From Sphagnum compactum (taxonomy: Eukaryota > Bryophyta > Sphagnopsida > Sphagnales): DNA of 64,000 bases. The DNA lies in NCBI GenBank assembly GCA_965153455.1, contig OZ234498.1:16554001-16618000 (forward strand), read 5' to 3'. A model generated the notes under the pieces. It ran no database searches, had not been told where the DNA came from, and saw only the letters and a program-made list of their open reading frames with translations. This document shows, in pieces, positions 30,289 through 42,890 of this stretch (position 1 is the stretch's first letter; every line of letters begins with the position of its first letter). The position numbers and the translations under genes are program-made.

Positions 30289-33200
30289 TAGTAGCCTGCA
30301 GATTGTCTCGGAAGCTAGCAGTGCTGCTGCAGGTGGCATGAGCATGAGCAGCAGCAGCAGCAGCAATGGCGGCAGTAGGAGGAGCATGAGGAGCATGATG
30401 AGGAGCCGTAATTCGACCACGCTCTTCAAAGCGACGACGACGACAACGACGTTGAGCTTCGACTCTTCACGATCCTCTGCTGAGGTAGGCGAGATGGGGA
30501 AGCTTGGGGCGCTTTTGTGCAAGCGACGACCCTTTGTGGGAAGCCCTGACATCTTGTCCGCGCACCTCACCAACTTGCTGAACTCCATGCTCTTGCAGCG
30601 CACGACGGCGCAAGAGACCAAGTCTCCTGCTGAAATCTCCTTTGCGTCGTACCTCAGCACTCCATTCATTCGACCTCAAGGCACCTTCTTCCAGCGACAG
30701 TTCTACAACGCCATGGAAGAAGATGATGATGATCGTGATGATGGTGGTGGTCTCAATGCCATAGCCAAATCGTACGCCGAGTCCGCTGCCAAAGCTGCTG
30801 CTCGTGATACCTTCTTGTTCCTGGAGAAGAATGATCGCAGCTTGCAGAGCTTCGAGATTACAGTGGAGGAGGAGGAGGAGGAGGAGGAGATTCAAGAAGA
30901 GGAGGAAGAGGAAGAAGAGGAGACAAGCCGTGTGGCGATGAGCAGCTCTGATGATTCTCATCGTCATCATCCTGGGACTGTAGATCTCTTCAGACCTCAT
31001 GGGATGTATTACGAGCAAGAGGAGGAAGAGGAGGAGGAGATTGTGGAGATTGCTGCTGCTGCTGCACAGCACAAGTCCTACAGCTTCCAGTTCTCTTATC
31101 CAGCGACAACAACAACAACCAGCAGCAGGTGGGCTTCTGTCGTGAATGCAGCCAGGCAATCCTCTGCGGCTTGGCTTCCTAGAAGGCCAGCTTCAGCTTT
31201 GGAAGCTGTTGCTGCTGCTGCAGCCTTGAAAACTGTAGAGAAGAATAAGAAGAAGAAGAAGAAGAAGATACAGGGACAAGAAGAAGAAGGCAGTTGTGGC
31301 CGCGGAGGAGGTGATGAGATTGAAGAGGAGGGGAAGAAGAAGAAGAAGAAGAAGGCAGTAGTATTAGTTTGTGACTTAGGAGGAGGAAGCAGCAGCAGCA
31401 GCTGTAGTGGTACTACTCTTGGGCTTGAAAGAGGACATCAAGTTCCAGCTGCAAGTGAAGAAGCTGAAGATCAGGAGGGAGAAGCAACAACCTCTTCTTC
31501 CCCAATTCTTGGCTGTGTTGCAGCAGCTTGTTGCAGCAGAACTGGGGAGCTTAGAAAATCAAGCTCAGAGACAAGCTCTACTGTTGCTGCTACTCCCGAC
31601 ATTCCTAGGGATAGTAGGACTCGTGGAAACTCTGGTTCTGATCCTGCAATGATGATGTACTGCTGCAGGTCCAAGATGATCTGTGAAGAATCCTCTACTA
31701 GCTCAATCGGCAAGCAACCAAGCATGCTGCGCAAGACAGCAGGAGCAATATCTGAGAGAAGAAGAAGCTCCTCAGAATTAGCAGCACCGAAAAGTGAAAA
31801 TTCGGGATCCAATTCAGAAACACCAGCTGAAGTGAGTCCTCTTCAAGATGCAGATAGCAAATTAGGTCAAGAACATTTATGGGGCTGCAAACAGGTTGCA
31901 GAAGAAGATTTGGAAGCAGCAGAAGCAGGTGAAAGGGGAGATTGTTCAGGGCATGTCAAAGAAGGATGTATGCAAGATTCACGAAGCAACAAGGATCCAA
32001 TGAATCTGGGTTGCAGTTCGACATGCCCAGCAGGCTGCTTACAAATCGGAGTTGTAGCAACAGGCAAGGACTGCGTTGATGATCCCTCTTGCAGCAACAG
32101 TAGCAGAATGTGTGGTAATCCAACTCAGTATCAACTTCAGCATGAGGAGGAAGAGGAAGAAGAAGAAGTTCCAGACAATCCAGATTTGTCCTTCTTTTCG
32201 TTCCCAAGCTCACCATCTTCAAAGCTCTTCGAGGAGGTGGGGTCTGGCCATATCATTGAACAGATGAAGTCAACCAAATTAATGCAAGAAATGGCATGTC
32301 GAAAAGCTGTTGAAGAGTTTCAACGAGGGGTAGGAGGGTTTGAGGGTCACCCGAGATGCCATGCAGAGAGTGCTGCAGGTGCACATAGTAGGAATGTTGC
32401 ATTTGGGTCGCCTTTTGCAGCAGCAGCAGCAGCAACAAGAAGCTGCCAGGTGGAGGAGGTGGAGATGATGACGACAACAACAACGACAACACAGGAAAGA
32501 GCAGCATCAAGAAGCTGCCAGTTGGAGGAGGCAAGAATAACAACACACGAAAGAGCAACAGCAGCAGTGCACTCCAGTTTTGACAAAAGACTGAAATTCT
32601 TCTCACTAGAAAGAGCTTGCAATGCTGCGATTTCAAAGAGATTTGTGGTTTTGGAATCAATAGCGAGTGCTCAAGATACTACTTGTTTCAGCCATCCAAG
32701 GGATGGGCATCATGCTACTAGTGGTCATGAATCAAGCTGTGAATCATTCCGCATTGATAATAACACGCAAGGCGTCAGGATGATGAGCTTTACACGCAAG
32801 GATTTTGCCTGTCTTCAAATGAAGAAATGTGTCGGTGTCAATGTGATGGCAGACCTGCCACCAGGAACTGCTGCTGCTGCTTCTGAATCAGGTAATGATA
32901 AGATTCTGTATCCCTCCCCATATAATCATTTTGTCCAAACCCACTTATCTTTTCCTCATCATTTGATTCACATTTTTCTTTTCAAAAACACCCACCTTGA
33001 TCATGGAGGTGACCCTGACAGATATGAGGAATTTATAGAACTCTAATTGCGGAATTTTAAGGTTTTGTGTTAGGGGATGGGCAAGCTAATTATGGAGAGT
33101 GGAAAACTAAGTGTGACAATGATGCTAAATTATGGACAATGGAAAGAACAGGTGATTGATGATGATAGTAAGGTCAGCTGGATGAGAAATTCTTGCAATT

Positions 33201-34561
33201 TAAGAAACCTGAAAAGTGACATTATCTGCCCTCAAAATCATGTACATCCAACTAGAAAGTCACACTGGGAGTCCAATTAGAAGTCGCACTGAGAGTGAGA
33301 AATTCTTATACTGCTATATATGCCCTAATTTGTGAAAGAGCTACTGCCTCATATATGAATTAGGCATGCATCGCCACACACCTCTTCACAAATTGATGAG
33401 CATAGGTAGTCTAACAAAAAGACCTGACACCCCAAACAGTGGGTTCTTTCAAAGATCACACTTGGGGGGTTGATGACTCTTATCATGAGCTTTCTGCAAA
33501 GGTCAAAATGTGATATGGATAGGCATCACTCTGTTAATGTTCTTTGCATTTTAGACTGGATTCTAGACAATGTTCCTTCTAGTTCGCATTTTAGAACTTT
33601 GATGCGGGGGAAGGAAGGATGGAGAAACACTTTGGTCTTGTGGTAGAGAGCTACTTTCCAATCTAAGTATTCTATATGTGGGTTTTTGACCTTGATTGTT
33701 GATGAAGGTTTGTGATGGTCTGACACTTTGTGAGCAACTCTCATAAGGTTATGACTGCACTCAAATTGTTATGTTTAAACCTTCAAATTGTTCACAGTGG
33801 GGATTTCTCTGCAATTTATAGATACCATACCCACTACTAACAATCAGCAGTTTTTCTGCCAAAATATTTATCCGTTAAAAAAAAAAAAGGGTTCTGGCAG
33901 CCACGTTTTGAATATTTCAGAATTTCAACAGTCAAGAATAAATATAGGTGGTGTCTGCATTGCAGAGATATATAAACACATTAAGTATTTATATTGGTAA
34001 TCAAGTGGCAGGGACAGTTGTTAGGTACCCAGTCAGGAGTTCAGAATGGGCAATGAAAGTTCAGAATTGTCCCTTTTTTCAGGCAACCCTTTTGGGAATT
34101 GGTTATAATTTTCTCTGCAATGCACTTGATGCACAGGAAGATGTGGTAATTCTGAAAACCGATTCTTTTGTATAGTGACACACAACATTGATCAGTAGGA
34201 GATGGGCTTTGCGTACCATATATCTCTGAGTTACTGAGTTTCATTAATTTCTCATCTGGTTTTTGCAGGCACTTTGAGGAACCTGATCCATGGAAGCAGA
34301 ACTGTGCGAAAAGCAAGCACAAGAGCTAAATCTCTGAAAGATACACCCAAGAAACCCAAGTATCTGGAGCAAGTTGAAGAGTCAGCAGCAACCTCATTGT
34401 CTTCAACAGGTAAAGGCCTTGTGCTCCTAAAGCTTGGCTTACTACGCAGAAAACACTTGGCTGTTAAAAACACTGCCGAGAAGAGCATCTCTCCAACAAT
34501 CAATCCTTCTCCAAGTGTTTCTATCTCAAGATCTGTAGATGTTGAAAACAAACCTCCGTAG
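30206..34561 (+). CDS. Acidic low-complexity protein with MGLCAS acylation motif
   Basis: Three exons: 30206-32891, 33074-33151 and 34269-34561, all phase-1 joins, giving 1,018 codons. I do not recognise the family. MGLCAS has Gly2, Cys4 and Ser6, the pattern for N-myristoylation plus palmitoylation, suggesting membrane attachment. Residues about 95-170 form a normal-complexity block ('LGALLCKRRPFVGSPDILS', 'ISFASYLSTPFIRPQG', 'FFQRQFYNAM') that is the best handle for homology search. The middle is dominated by Glu, Ser, Lys and Ala runs from GAA/GAG/AGC repeats, including two near-continuous Glu runs at about 221-241. The last two exons are ordinary sequence: 'YGEWKTKCDNDAKLWTMERT' then 'GTLRNLIHGSRTVRKAS', with a basic 'KSLKDTPKKPK'. 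Exon 2 is 78 nt and symmetric, so skipping it removes 26 residues without a shift. Dense repeats make the exact length uncertain between individuals or assemblies. Confidence 0.75.
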
Positions 34562-35880
34562 ATGTCCTTGAACAAACAACTAGGGTCTCATTTGTTTTTT
34601 TGCTAGCCAACCACCAAAATGTTTCAACCCCCAAAGACATGTGGTGTGGGCCCCTTGCACTGTTAATTGCACATGGCATAGCTTGGTGTCAGTCACAAAA
34701 CATTTGGGGTTGTAAAATCGAGGGTCCAGAAAAATCAGGTTTGCATATCTAGACCCTTTTGAAGATCTAGACTATAAAGGGTCTAGATTAATTTAAGTAT
34801 ATCAAGGCCTTTTTTCATTGGCTCTCTCAGCTGTGCCATTCTTTTGTTAGTTCTGTACACTTTTGACAGCGACAAATTCCAGAAATAGAGCAGAACAAGT
34901 CTGTTTAAGCGCAGCTCATTGGACACATTTGACTTCATACATTTTGTCTCTTGGATGTTTATCATCTTGCTGCATGTTACTGCATGTAAATGTCTGTCTG
35001 ACATAGATAGAAACTGGTAGTTCTTTTACCCACTTGTTATCATGGTTCTCATTCTTGTCAAATGCCCAACTATTGAAAAAATGGATATGGGAAGGAGGCC
35101 TGCTCATAATACCACCATCATGTGATAATGGCACAAATGTTACGGTTAATTAAGGGTGGAGATGCCCTAACACCTTTGTGGACTGACATAGATGCAATAA
35201 CTTCTATTGAACAATAATATTGGTGGTTGACTCTCAAAATGAAAGGTCTTGTGTACCACGGATAGGAAGGAAGCCATCTGCTAAGTTTGGTTGCTGCATG
35301 CACTTTAAGCTCTTGTACAAACAATATACACTCAAAGAAGAAAAGGAAAATTGATTCCTAACAAGGACAAAACAAATTCAAAACATGGAACAATGATTTG
35401 ACTTTTACTGAGATTGAGGGTTGTGTCTTGTTAGGCCAATAATTAAGCAGTTGGTGAGCATGTAAATGTGTGGTAGGTTGGGACCAGTGTTGGGTGGGTA
35501 TCAACTCTCGTGCATACTTGTTCTAACATTGGATTTTCTTATAATTTCATACAAGCATGGTAGTAGTAGTGGATCTGTTTTCAAACTTCTGTACAAGCTT
35601 GCCTTTGGTGTTAGGGTCTAAGGCTGATTTTTGGCTAATACGAGGCATGTACTATGCCTGGGCAGCTTCGACACTTTGTCTGTTGAACGATTAATATAAT
35701 CCTTTCATGTTGTCCTTGTGGTTAAATGGGAACCAATCAACATTAGTTCTCTGTACAAGGCCCAACGCTCGAATCTAGTTGTGCTACTATAACAATTTTT
35801 TTGAAAATTTTAGCATCAAGTGCTAAATGTTTGAAGAAAATTTGACAAAATGAAAAATAAAATAAAATAATGCCAAAGTT
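34562..35880. other. 3' flank and intergenic DNA, no gene recognised
   Basis: The left few hundred bases are probably 3' UTR. Near 35,611-35,640 a short block (AGGGTCTAAGGCTGATTTTTGGCT) resembles one at 24,195-24,220 (TGGGTCCAAGACTGATTTTTGGCT), suggesting a shared repeat. Confidence 0.4.
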
Positions 35881-35881
35881 A

Positions 35882-36122
35882 CCTAGGTACTACAAAATAT
35901 ATTTGGTATTGGGCTTTATTCATGTGGTTGGGGTCCATGAAAAAATTGTCTAATAGGGAAAGGAATGCATATGACTAATTGAGGTTTTTATAATGTTTAT
36001 CCCAGGTACTATGATATATATTTGGTATTGGGCTTATTCACATGGTTGGGGTTCACAAAAAAATTGTCTAATAAGAAAAGGAATGTATATGACTAGATTG
36101 GGTTTTTATAACATTTATCTCA
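35882..36122 (+). repeat. ~120-bp tandem duplication
   Basis: The segment starting CCTAGGTACTAC at 35882 is repeated from 36002 (CCAGGTACTATG), sharing ATATATTTGGTATTGGGCT, CATGGTTGGGGT, AAAAATTGTCTAATA and AAAGGAATG..TATGACTA, at roughly 85-90% identity by eye. It is older than the 70-bp duplication at 15.5 kb. Confidence 0.9.
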
Positions 36123-37320
36123 TTTGGATGACGTGAACTTTATCACGCATGTGATGCCATGCCATCGACATGGTCATACATGTAATAATAATGCATGTGT
36201 CAACATAAAGCTACGAAGTCAATGCAAAATGGCTAGAGCTTGGGAATATTATGGTGAGAAGACTTGCTTCATAGATACTTTGATCACCTATAAACTGCAC
36301 AAAATCAACTCAGAAGGTGTTTTAGTGCGCAATGTGAGCCACAACTAGGTTTTGGACTAACCAAAGATTCACGTGGGCTCATCACAACACAAGCCCTTAT
36401 AAGAAAAAATACTCATGTACATAGTGCATCTACAACTTTCCATGGGTCCTTCGTTCTAACAGCAAAAAAATCCCAAAATCCCACTCACAATTGGGACATT
36501 TAAAGGTTACTTACAAATTAACTCTTGGGAAATATAATTAATTGTTCAGGCAATGCAAACCCATTTTCGTGTAGCATTTGAAAATATTTTATATGCTATG
36601 TCAAACTCTAAATATAGACTTGAATTTAGACTTTTGAATTACAATCTAGATTTGGTGCAGCAATTTGTTTTGACAATTTGTGTTTAGCCTGTTTCAATGT
36701 TTTAGAAAGAATGTTGCTTTGGGTATGCAAACCCAATATACTATTTCCTGATTAAGACCTTCTCTAATCACACCAGCATCATTCATTTCAGCCGGTGTTC
36801 CTCTCAAAACATTTCTCTAGGATTTTAGACTCTGTATGGACCCCAACACCTAAAGTGGGAGTGCAAGTTGGGCATCTAGAGAGTGAATTCTTTAATTCCC
36901 ACATATTTCTCACTTTATATGAGTGAGAGATTTTGTTTTTTGGTGGGCCAAAAATCAGCAAATTTCTCCAAAAAATCAGGGCTAGCCACATGTACGCTTA
37001 GATTTCAGAGGTGAAATTCAGCTTTTTGTCTAAAAACTAAAAACATCAATACGGCCTACCAAGTCACCTAAGAACATCGTCACAATGTAAATCGGTCACC
37101 TTTCTAGCAAGGGAGTAATACCAACATTTGTCAAACTGCCCCCAAATGAAACCCTAAGTTGCCTACTTACCTATCTTACCCATTGGATCATTGCCACCCT
37201 TTTACCCTTGAAATCTAAGCCATTTATCAAACCTTTCCCCTCCCACACAAAGCCTTTTGCCATTATATTGTTCAAAATTGATAGCGAACATTAATCCTTT
37301 TGTCCCTTGAATGCATGGTG
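36123..37320. other. Intergenic DNA, no gene recognised
   Basis: AT-rich with short open frames only. Nothing recognised on either strand. Confidence 0.45.
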
Positions 37321-37329
37321 GTTGGATCA

Positions 37330-38110
37330 AGTGTTGATAATCTTATTCAAGTCATTATGCAACCTTTGATACATGAAGGAAGTCTCAAAAAAGAGTTGAT
37401 TGACAATAGGCTTAATATGACATTTGGTGTTGATGGGGTTTCTATTTTTCACTTGAAGCATTAGGTCAAAGGTTATTCGACAAAAATTTTGATTGTTGGG
37501 CTTCATATTTTATGGGGGTTCATTGTATGGCTCACACAACTAACCTTGTAATTCAAACTTTATCACACTTGCAAATTGTGAACAAAATTGAGGGTCTGCT
37601 TTAGACTTTGTACAACTATTTGTCCAAGAGCCTTAAAAAAAATTAAAAATCTCCAAAACTTGCAAAGCTTATGGAAACCCAAGGGGGCAAGATTTTGAAG
37701 AATGTCAAGACTCATGGACATCTATGTCGTTCCTTATTTGGCATGCCATGGTGGAATACAAAATTTTGTTGATGAAGGTCATTGATGGTCCTACCTCGGA
37801 AAAGGCAAAGGCAAACTTTAACATTCTTTGTCATGTGTAGATTTTATTGGGGCTTATTGTCATTTTCTTGTTGTTGTAATCAATCCACAACCTAATTAAA
37901 TTCAGCCAATTATGGGATGTTTTCATTTGTGATTTTGTGACAAAAAGAAAAGTGTGCCAAGGGGAAATATATGAATTGTACACACACCTAAACATGAGGT
38001 TCAAGTCTTATGCAATTGGGGTTTACAAGGCTTTGATGTGTTAAACATGATTAAATAATTATGAAATGGATGACAAATTTGAACAAGAACATTTGGGCAC
38101 ACGTTCAAAG
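37330..38110 (+). pseudogene. hAT-type transposase-like relic
   Basis: Read across frame shifts, the plus strand gives 'MTFGVDGVSIF', 'FMGVHCMAHTTNLVIQTLSH' followed by 'LQIVNKIEGLL', 'TLYNYLSKSLKKN', 'KLAKLMETQGGKILKNVKT' and, near 38,060, 'IIMKWMTNLN'. The 'C.AH..NL' signature and its surroundings match the catalytic region of the hAT-like, zinc-finger-type transposase genes common in plant genomes. There are at least eight stops or shifts; no terminal inverted repeats were found. Dead element or a dead domesticated copy. Confidence 0.72.
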
Positions 38111-38149
38111 AAATCAACATGATTACTTCATAAAAGGACTATGAATCAT

Positions 38150-38790
38150 TTTTTAATCTTTTCCTTTTTTTCATATAAAATAATTGTTGAATAAAATCTT
38201 TTATAACTTGTTATCAAAAATACATTTAGTTGTCCCAATATATCACATGTTAGTCATTGTTGAATGAATATAAATTTGATTTCCTTTTGAAAAAATATCA
38301 TAATTCTGAATCATACCAAAATATGTTAACTATTTTAGGTTTTTTTAATCTTGTATAATGAAATGCAACTTTGTTTTATATGTCATGTACATTACACCCC
38401 ATTTATATGTGTCAAAGGACTTTTGAAATTTTGAAACTTTGAAACATACTTTGAATTCTAAAATTTCAAATTCCATAACGTTTAAATTGTGAATGTATTT
38501 AATTGTGGTTAATAGGTTACTATCATTTAAATTTTTTATCATCAATTTTTATTATTAAAAGAGTCTTTTATTCAAGTCCTTTGCAAAATTGACTACTTTT
38601 GACAAAACTATTGTTCAAATTCAAAAGTTGTTTACTAAAACCAAAACCCAAAATTAAATTTAAAAATTTTTCAATTTGAATTTTTCAACATTCATATTAA
38701 TCATTTAGAATAACTTGGAATGATTAACATAACTTTTAAATGTCAAAACAAAAACATATGTAAAAAAAGTTACAATTTTCACCACTATTC
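38150..38790 (-). repeat. Dispersed ~640-bp AT-rich repeat, copy 1 (minus orientation)
   Basis: The reverse complement of this segment aligns with 53835-54480 along its length. Shared anchors include AGTCAATTTTGCAAAGGA, CACATATAAATGGG, AATGTACATGA and ATAACAAGTTA. Identity is moderate. No protein is readable. It directly follows the hAT-type relic here, but the second copy has no such neighbour that I could detect. Confidence 0.85.
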
Positions 38791-38799
38791 GATATGGTT

Positions 38800-41700
38800 T
38801 TTGGCTCCTTTGAACATATTTTTACCATTTGACATTTTGATGTGCACCAACAATACATCATGGCTATTCATTTGAATTTGCAAACTAGTGAAATCTTTTA
38901 TGTTACAAGGGAAGTTTATGTTGTAACCATCACACAAGTGGAGACATGTGCAAGTTTAACCTTAAACACAAACTTGTTTTTTCATTATTTGTTTTAGTTA
39001 TGTCCATTTTGTTTTGCATTGAAATGAACTAAAAAATGGATGTGGGGGTTCTAAGGGTTGTTGATAGCCTTATTATAGAATTGAAAGTGAGATTCCTTGT
39101 TCATGGTATCATGGATAGTTTAGGTGTGGTGTATCCACAATATTGGTTGTAATCCAATGTAAAAGAATGTTTCTACAATTCACATATGTGATTAAAGAAA
39201 CCTTTTGCCACTTCGAGAAGTTGGGGAAATAGTGTTTTATGGATGTCTAAGGTTTTGTCAATAACTTCCATTGACATTCAACAATCTATGTTCAAGTTGG
39301 CCATGAAATCAAATGCATGTACGACCATGGCTAAATTGCTAATTTGAATCCTTTCATGCACCTATGGCGCACTCTTTCAGTGTCCAAAGTGCTTGCATGT
39401 TCTTTTCTAAAGTACTTCAAGTTGGCTGAAATTGCCATGGTATGAATTTTTGACACTATAGATGATGAACAATGTTTCAACTCATTGGTATTTTGTAAAA
39501 CCAAGTTGTGCAACTAACTCATTATTAACTTGGGTTTGGTGGTCATAATGTTTTCCCAAAAGTTTTATACCTTGCAAAATATTTTGTATGCACAATCATA
39601 CAAGTAATGGCACACAAAATGCCCTTGATATGGTGTGGGAGCTTAGGTTTAAGCTCTCCAATATCAATTCAATAACTTTTTGGTAGCATTACAAATTGTA
39701 ATTGTTGGTTAGTTTTATGTGTACATGAAGTTGGTGATCCCAAATGGATAACATTTCTTATTTATAACTCAACCTTTTGTTTCCAAATTGTTGTTCTATT
39801 GTGGCTTAAAAGTGGTTTTGTATTTCATTAACCTTGTTTTGCAAGACACTTGTCACATGCCAAAAAACAACATCCATGACTTGAACATTTTTATAACTTT
39901 GACTAAGTTTTAGTCATGTAGTAATGTCCTTTGTCATGTTCTCAATTACATTATTAGGTCATGTCATGATACTCACAAGTACATGATTAAAGCATGTGGT
40001 TTGATTTCAAAACCATGTTTGACCAAGTATCAAGATGTATCAAAATGCTAATAAAATGTTAAAAAGTTGGGAAAATTTTATATGAAAAGAATTTGTTAGT
40101 TAGGAGCATGCATTTGGGTGAAAGCACATTATGAGAAAGCCACTTTAAGTAAGAAAATGTACTTTTTTTCAAGTACATTTTGTATTATTTGGGGACAATT
40201 TTTTTTTATTTCATCTAGCGTTTGGATAAACATATACAATGGATTTTGATACAAAGGCCTCCAACATAATTCTTGTTATTTTTCAAATGAAAGTAAAATT
40301 TGAACAATTTTATAAAAAAAACATAATTATGTTTGTTTGAATGAAAAACCTCATATAGATTTTTTTGTGAAATTACATGAGTGGAACTTTTCATATGTAA
40401 TTGAAATAGTACAATCAACTCATATTCAATACATGACTAAGTACTTCATCAAAAAATTTAATCATTTGAATTATCTTTAAAATATTTGCACTTTGCAGTA
40501 TATTGGTACATGTATTAATTTTTCACAAATATATTTACTCATTTAATATCAATTTAAAATGTAATTTCTTTTACAATTTCATTATTTTGCAATTGAACCA
40601 CCTTATTTTGAGTATAATTTATGAATTTTTTTTTTTAATGTTGGCTTGTTGGAAGTTGAAAGTCACATACTTTCAAAAAACAATATTTGTGACAACATTT
40701 TTGATCACCGTAGTGTGTTTATATATATTTTAAGAAATATATTCATAATTATCATTAAATAAATAACTAATTGTATATAATTTTAAAAAAATGTATCTTC
40801 AAAAAAAGGAAATTAATTATTCATAATAACTTCTAATCGTCAACCAATTCTAAATGATTTTGCACATGAACCACAAAAATAGATTTAATCCAACATCATG
40901 CCATTGAACCTTTTTAAAAAAAATCAATATTAAAGTACATCCACACTAGGTTTTGTTTCAATTTGGCGTTGGTCAACCTAGCTTTAGCTTCTAAGTATAT
41001 TTTAGGTTTCACATTTAGGTTTAGCCTTTAAGTTTAACACCTAAGTTAGCTTCTAAGTTTAGCCTAGGTTTACCTCAATAGTTTTAAATTATACTAAGTT
41101 AGCCTACAATAGCCTAAAGAAGCTTAGGTTAGCCTAATTAAAATATGTTAATGATTATAACCTTGTCTTGAGTAGTTGTGTTACAAAAAAAAGTTGTGCA
41201 ATTGTTAGATATTTGAACTTTCAAAATGAAAGTGAAGGGTTCAAATCTTCACACTTGATCATTATGAATGCCATGTTTGAATGCATGTATGATGTGTCAT
41301 GTCAAAAATAAAACAAAAATTGATAGCTGAATGTTCAATGGAACCTTGGGCAACACTTATCTCGATCTTGTATGAACTCTATTTAGCTTTGCTATTTCAT
41401 CATCCCTAGCTTGATTTTTGTTGAAATGTTTGCCAAAGAATTTTGAATGTGTAGAATTTGAATCCAGCAATTGGATTTGTGATTGCAATTATGGACTAAT
41501 ACATTAGACCATATTGTTAACTAAGGCTTCAAGTAAAGATAAAATGCTTGTAAAAATAACTTAGACTCTTCGGGGTTAAAATAATATACATAAGCCTTAT
41601 GTAAGAAATTTCTCATCTACCCAATCATGTAAAACAATTGGTGTTTTGTTCCAAATTTTCACTTTCCACCCTAAAAGCTAAAATGAGTAGCTATGACATA

Positions 41701-42226
41701 GTAGGCTCATTCCCATGAAATTCCTCAATCTTATTTTTATTATAAATAATGAGCCAAACATGTTTGCACTTTACACATACTTACATGTTCAAGATGGGAG
41801 GGATGATGCTTTTCTTTCTTATACAATCCAAGGATTTGTAAGCTGATTAGATGATGAAGTCCCTTAAAACCAAATCCCCAAAGGGCAAATTGTGCCTTTA
41901 CCAAAGGCTTTAATATATTTTCTATAGCATGATTACCCCCAAATATGGGTACATGTAGGGTCCACTGTCCATAATTGGAGTTTTATGGCCTGTTGTGTCA
42001 TGTGCCTCTTTCTTTGTTTATAAAAATAAGGCACGCAATTCATGCTTTCCAATTAAAAGCAAGGAGATGGGCAAAGGGTGTATTATTTGGAAAGTGCCTC
42101 CTCATATTCGCCATCTTCTTTTTTGACAAAAAAATTCTCAGAAGGTGTTTTTGGGAGGAGCCAAGCTACTCTCGATAGGATCTTTGGACCCCACTTACTG
42201 GAAATTTAGTGTTAGGTAAAGCTTTC
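38800..42226. other. AT-rich intergenic DNA
   Basis: No supported gene. 40,960-41,135 is a low-order repeat of TTAGCCTAAGTTTAGC-like words on both strands. The region around 39,000-39,700 has a slightly coding-like minus-strand reading but nothing I can identify. Confidence 0.45.
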
Positions 42227-42520
42227 GTGTGGTGACATTCCCAAAATAAGGGGCCTAAGATGGACCGACCACTAGAGGACGGCAGCCCTCCACCATCAAC
42301 ACGTGAGCTTTGCCCATCATAATGCAGGATGCAAACATTATCATGAACCTAAATAGGTAGACCATGAGGTGTAGGAGGGTTGGTGGATCTTACACATGTA
42401 ATTAAGATGAATAAGATCCCCCCCACTTCTAAAAGATTAAGTGTAAGGTGGTCTCTCTTTCCTAGGAGGGATATTCCCAAATATAAGTTGCCCTCCAAAT
42501 ACACTAGCAAATTTCTCATA
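42227..42520 (+). repeat. Repeat family copy A (~290 bp)
   Basis: Pairs with 42604-42890. Ordered shared words: ATTCCCAAAATAAGGGGCCTA / ATTCCTAGAATAAAATGGGCCTA, ATGAACCTAAATAGGTAGACCATGAG / GTGAACCTAAACATAGGTAGATCATGAG, GGATCTTACAC, GGGATATTCCCAAATATAAG / GGATAATCATCAACATAAGGT, and CCCTCCAAATAC / CCCTTCAAAGATGC. No coding capacity. Confidence 0.75.
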
Positions 42521-42603
42521 CTCACTTAAGCAAGTTGATTTTGAGTAGCACTAATTGTGGGTCTGATTAAGGTGGTTAACAAGTGTAGGGTAGAGCCCTA
42601 TGG

Positions 42604-42890
42604 TGGGGGGAATTCCTAGAATAAAATGGGCCTAGGAATAGGTGATAGTCAAGGTTAACCGCCACATTTTTGGGATGCCCCCATTAGCACTTCACCCATT
42701 TATGAGGCAGACGGTATTGTGAACCTAAACATAGGTAGATCATGAGCGGTAAGAGGGGGATGGTTCTTGAGGGATCTTACACCTATTTAGACATAATATT
42801 CCTCCTCTTTTAGGAAGAAGGATAATCATCAACATAAGGTACCCTTCAAAGATGCTTAGGAAATTTCCCCAAATATACTAAGAAATTTTT
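42604..42890 (+). repeat. Repeat family copy B (~285 bp)
   Basis: Second copy in direct orientation, about 80 bp after copy A. A third, older copy is at 24540-24790, and the tail (GTGCCCTTCAAC...AAGGAAATTTC) also appears beside the 28.8-kb tandem array. The family is therefore common locally, possibly a non-autonomous element. Confidence 0.75.

Noticed and set aside
32253-32660. 135-codon minus-strand frame rich in Leu/Pro/Ser
   Set aside because: It is the reverse reading of GAA/CAG-type runs in the MGLCAS gene. The same applies to other minus-strand frames across 30.1-32.7 kb.
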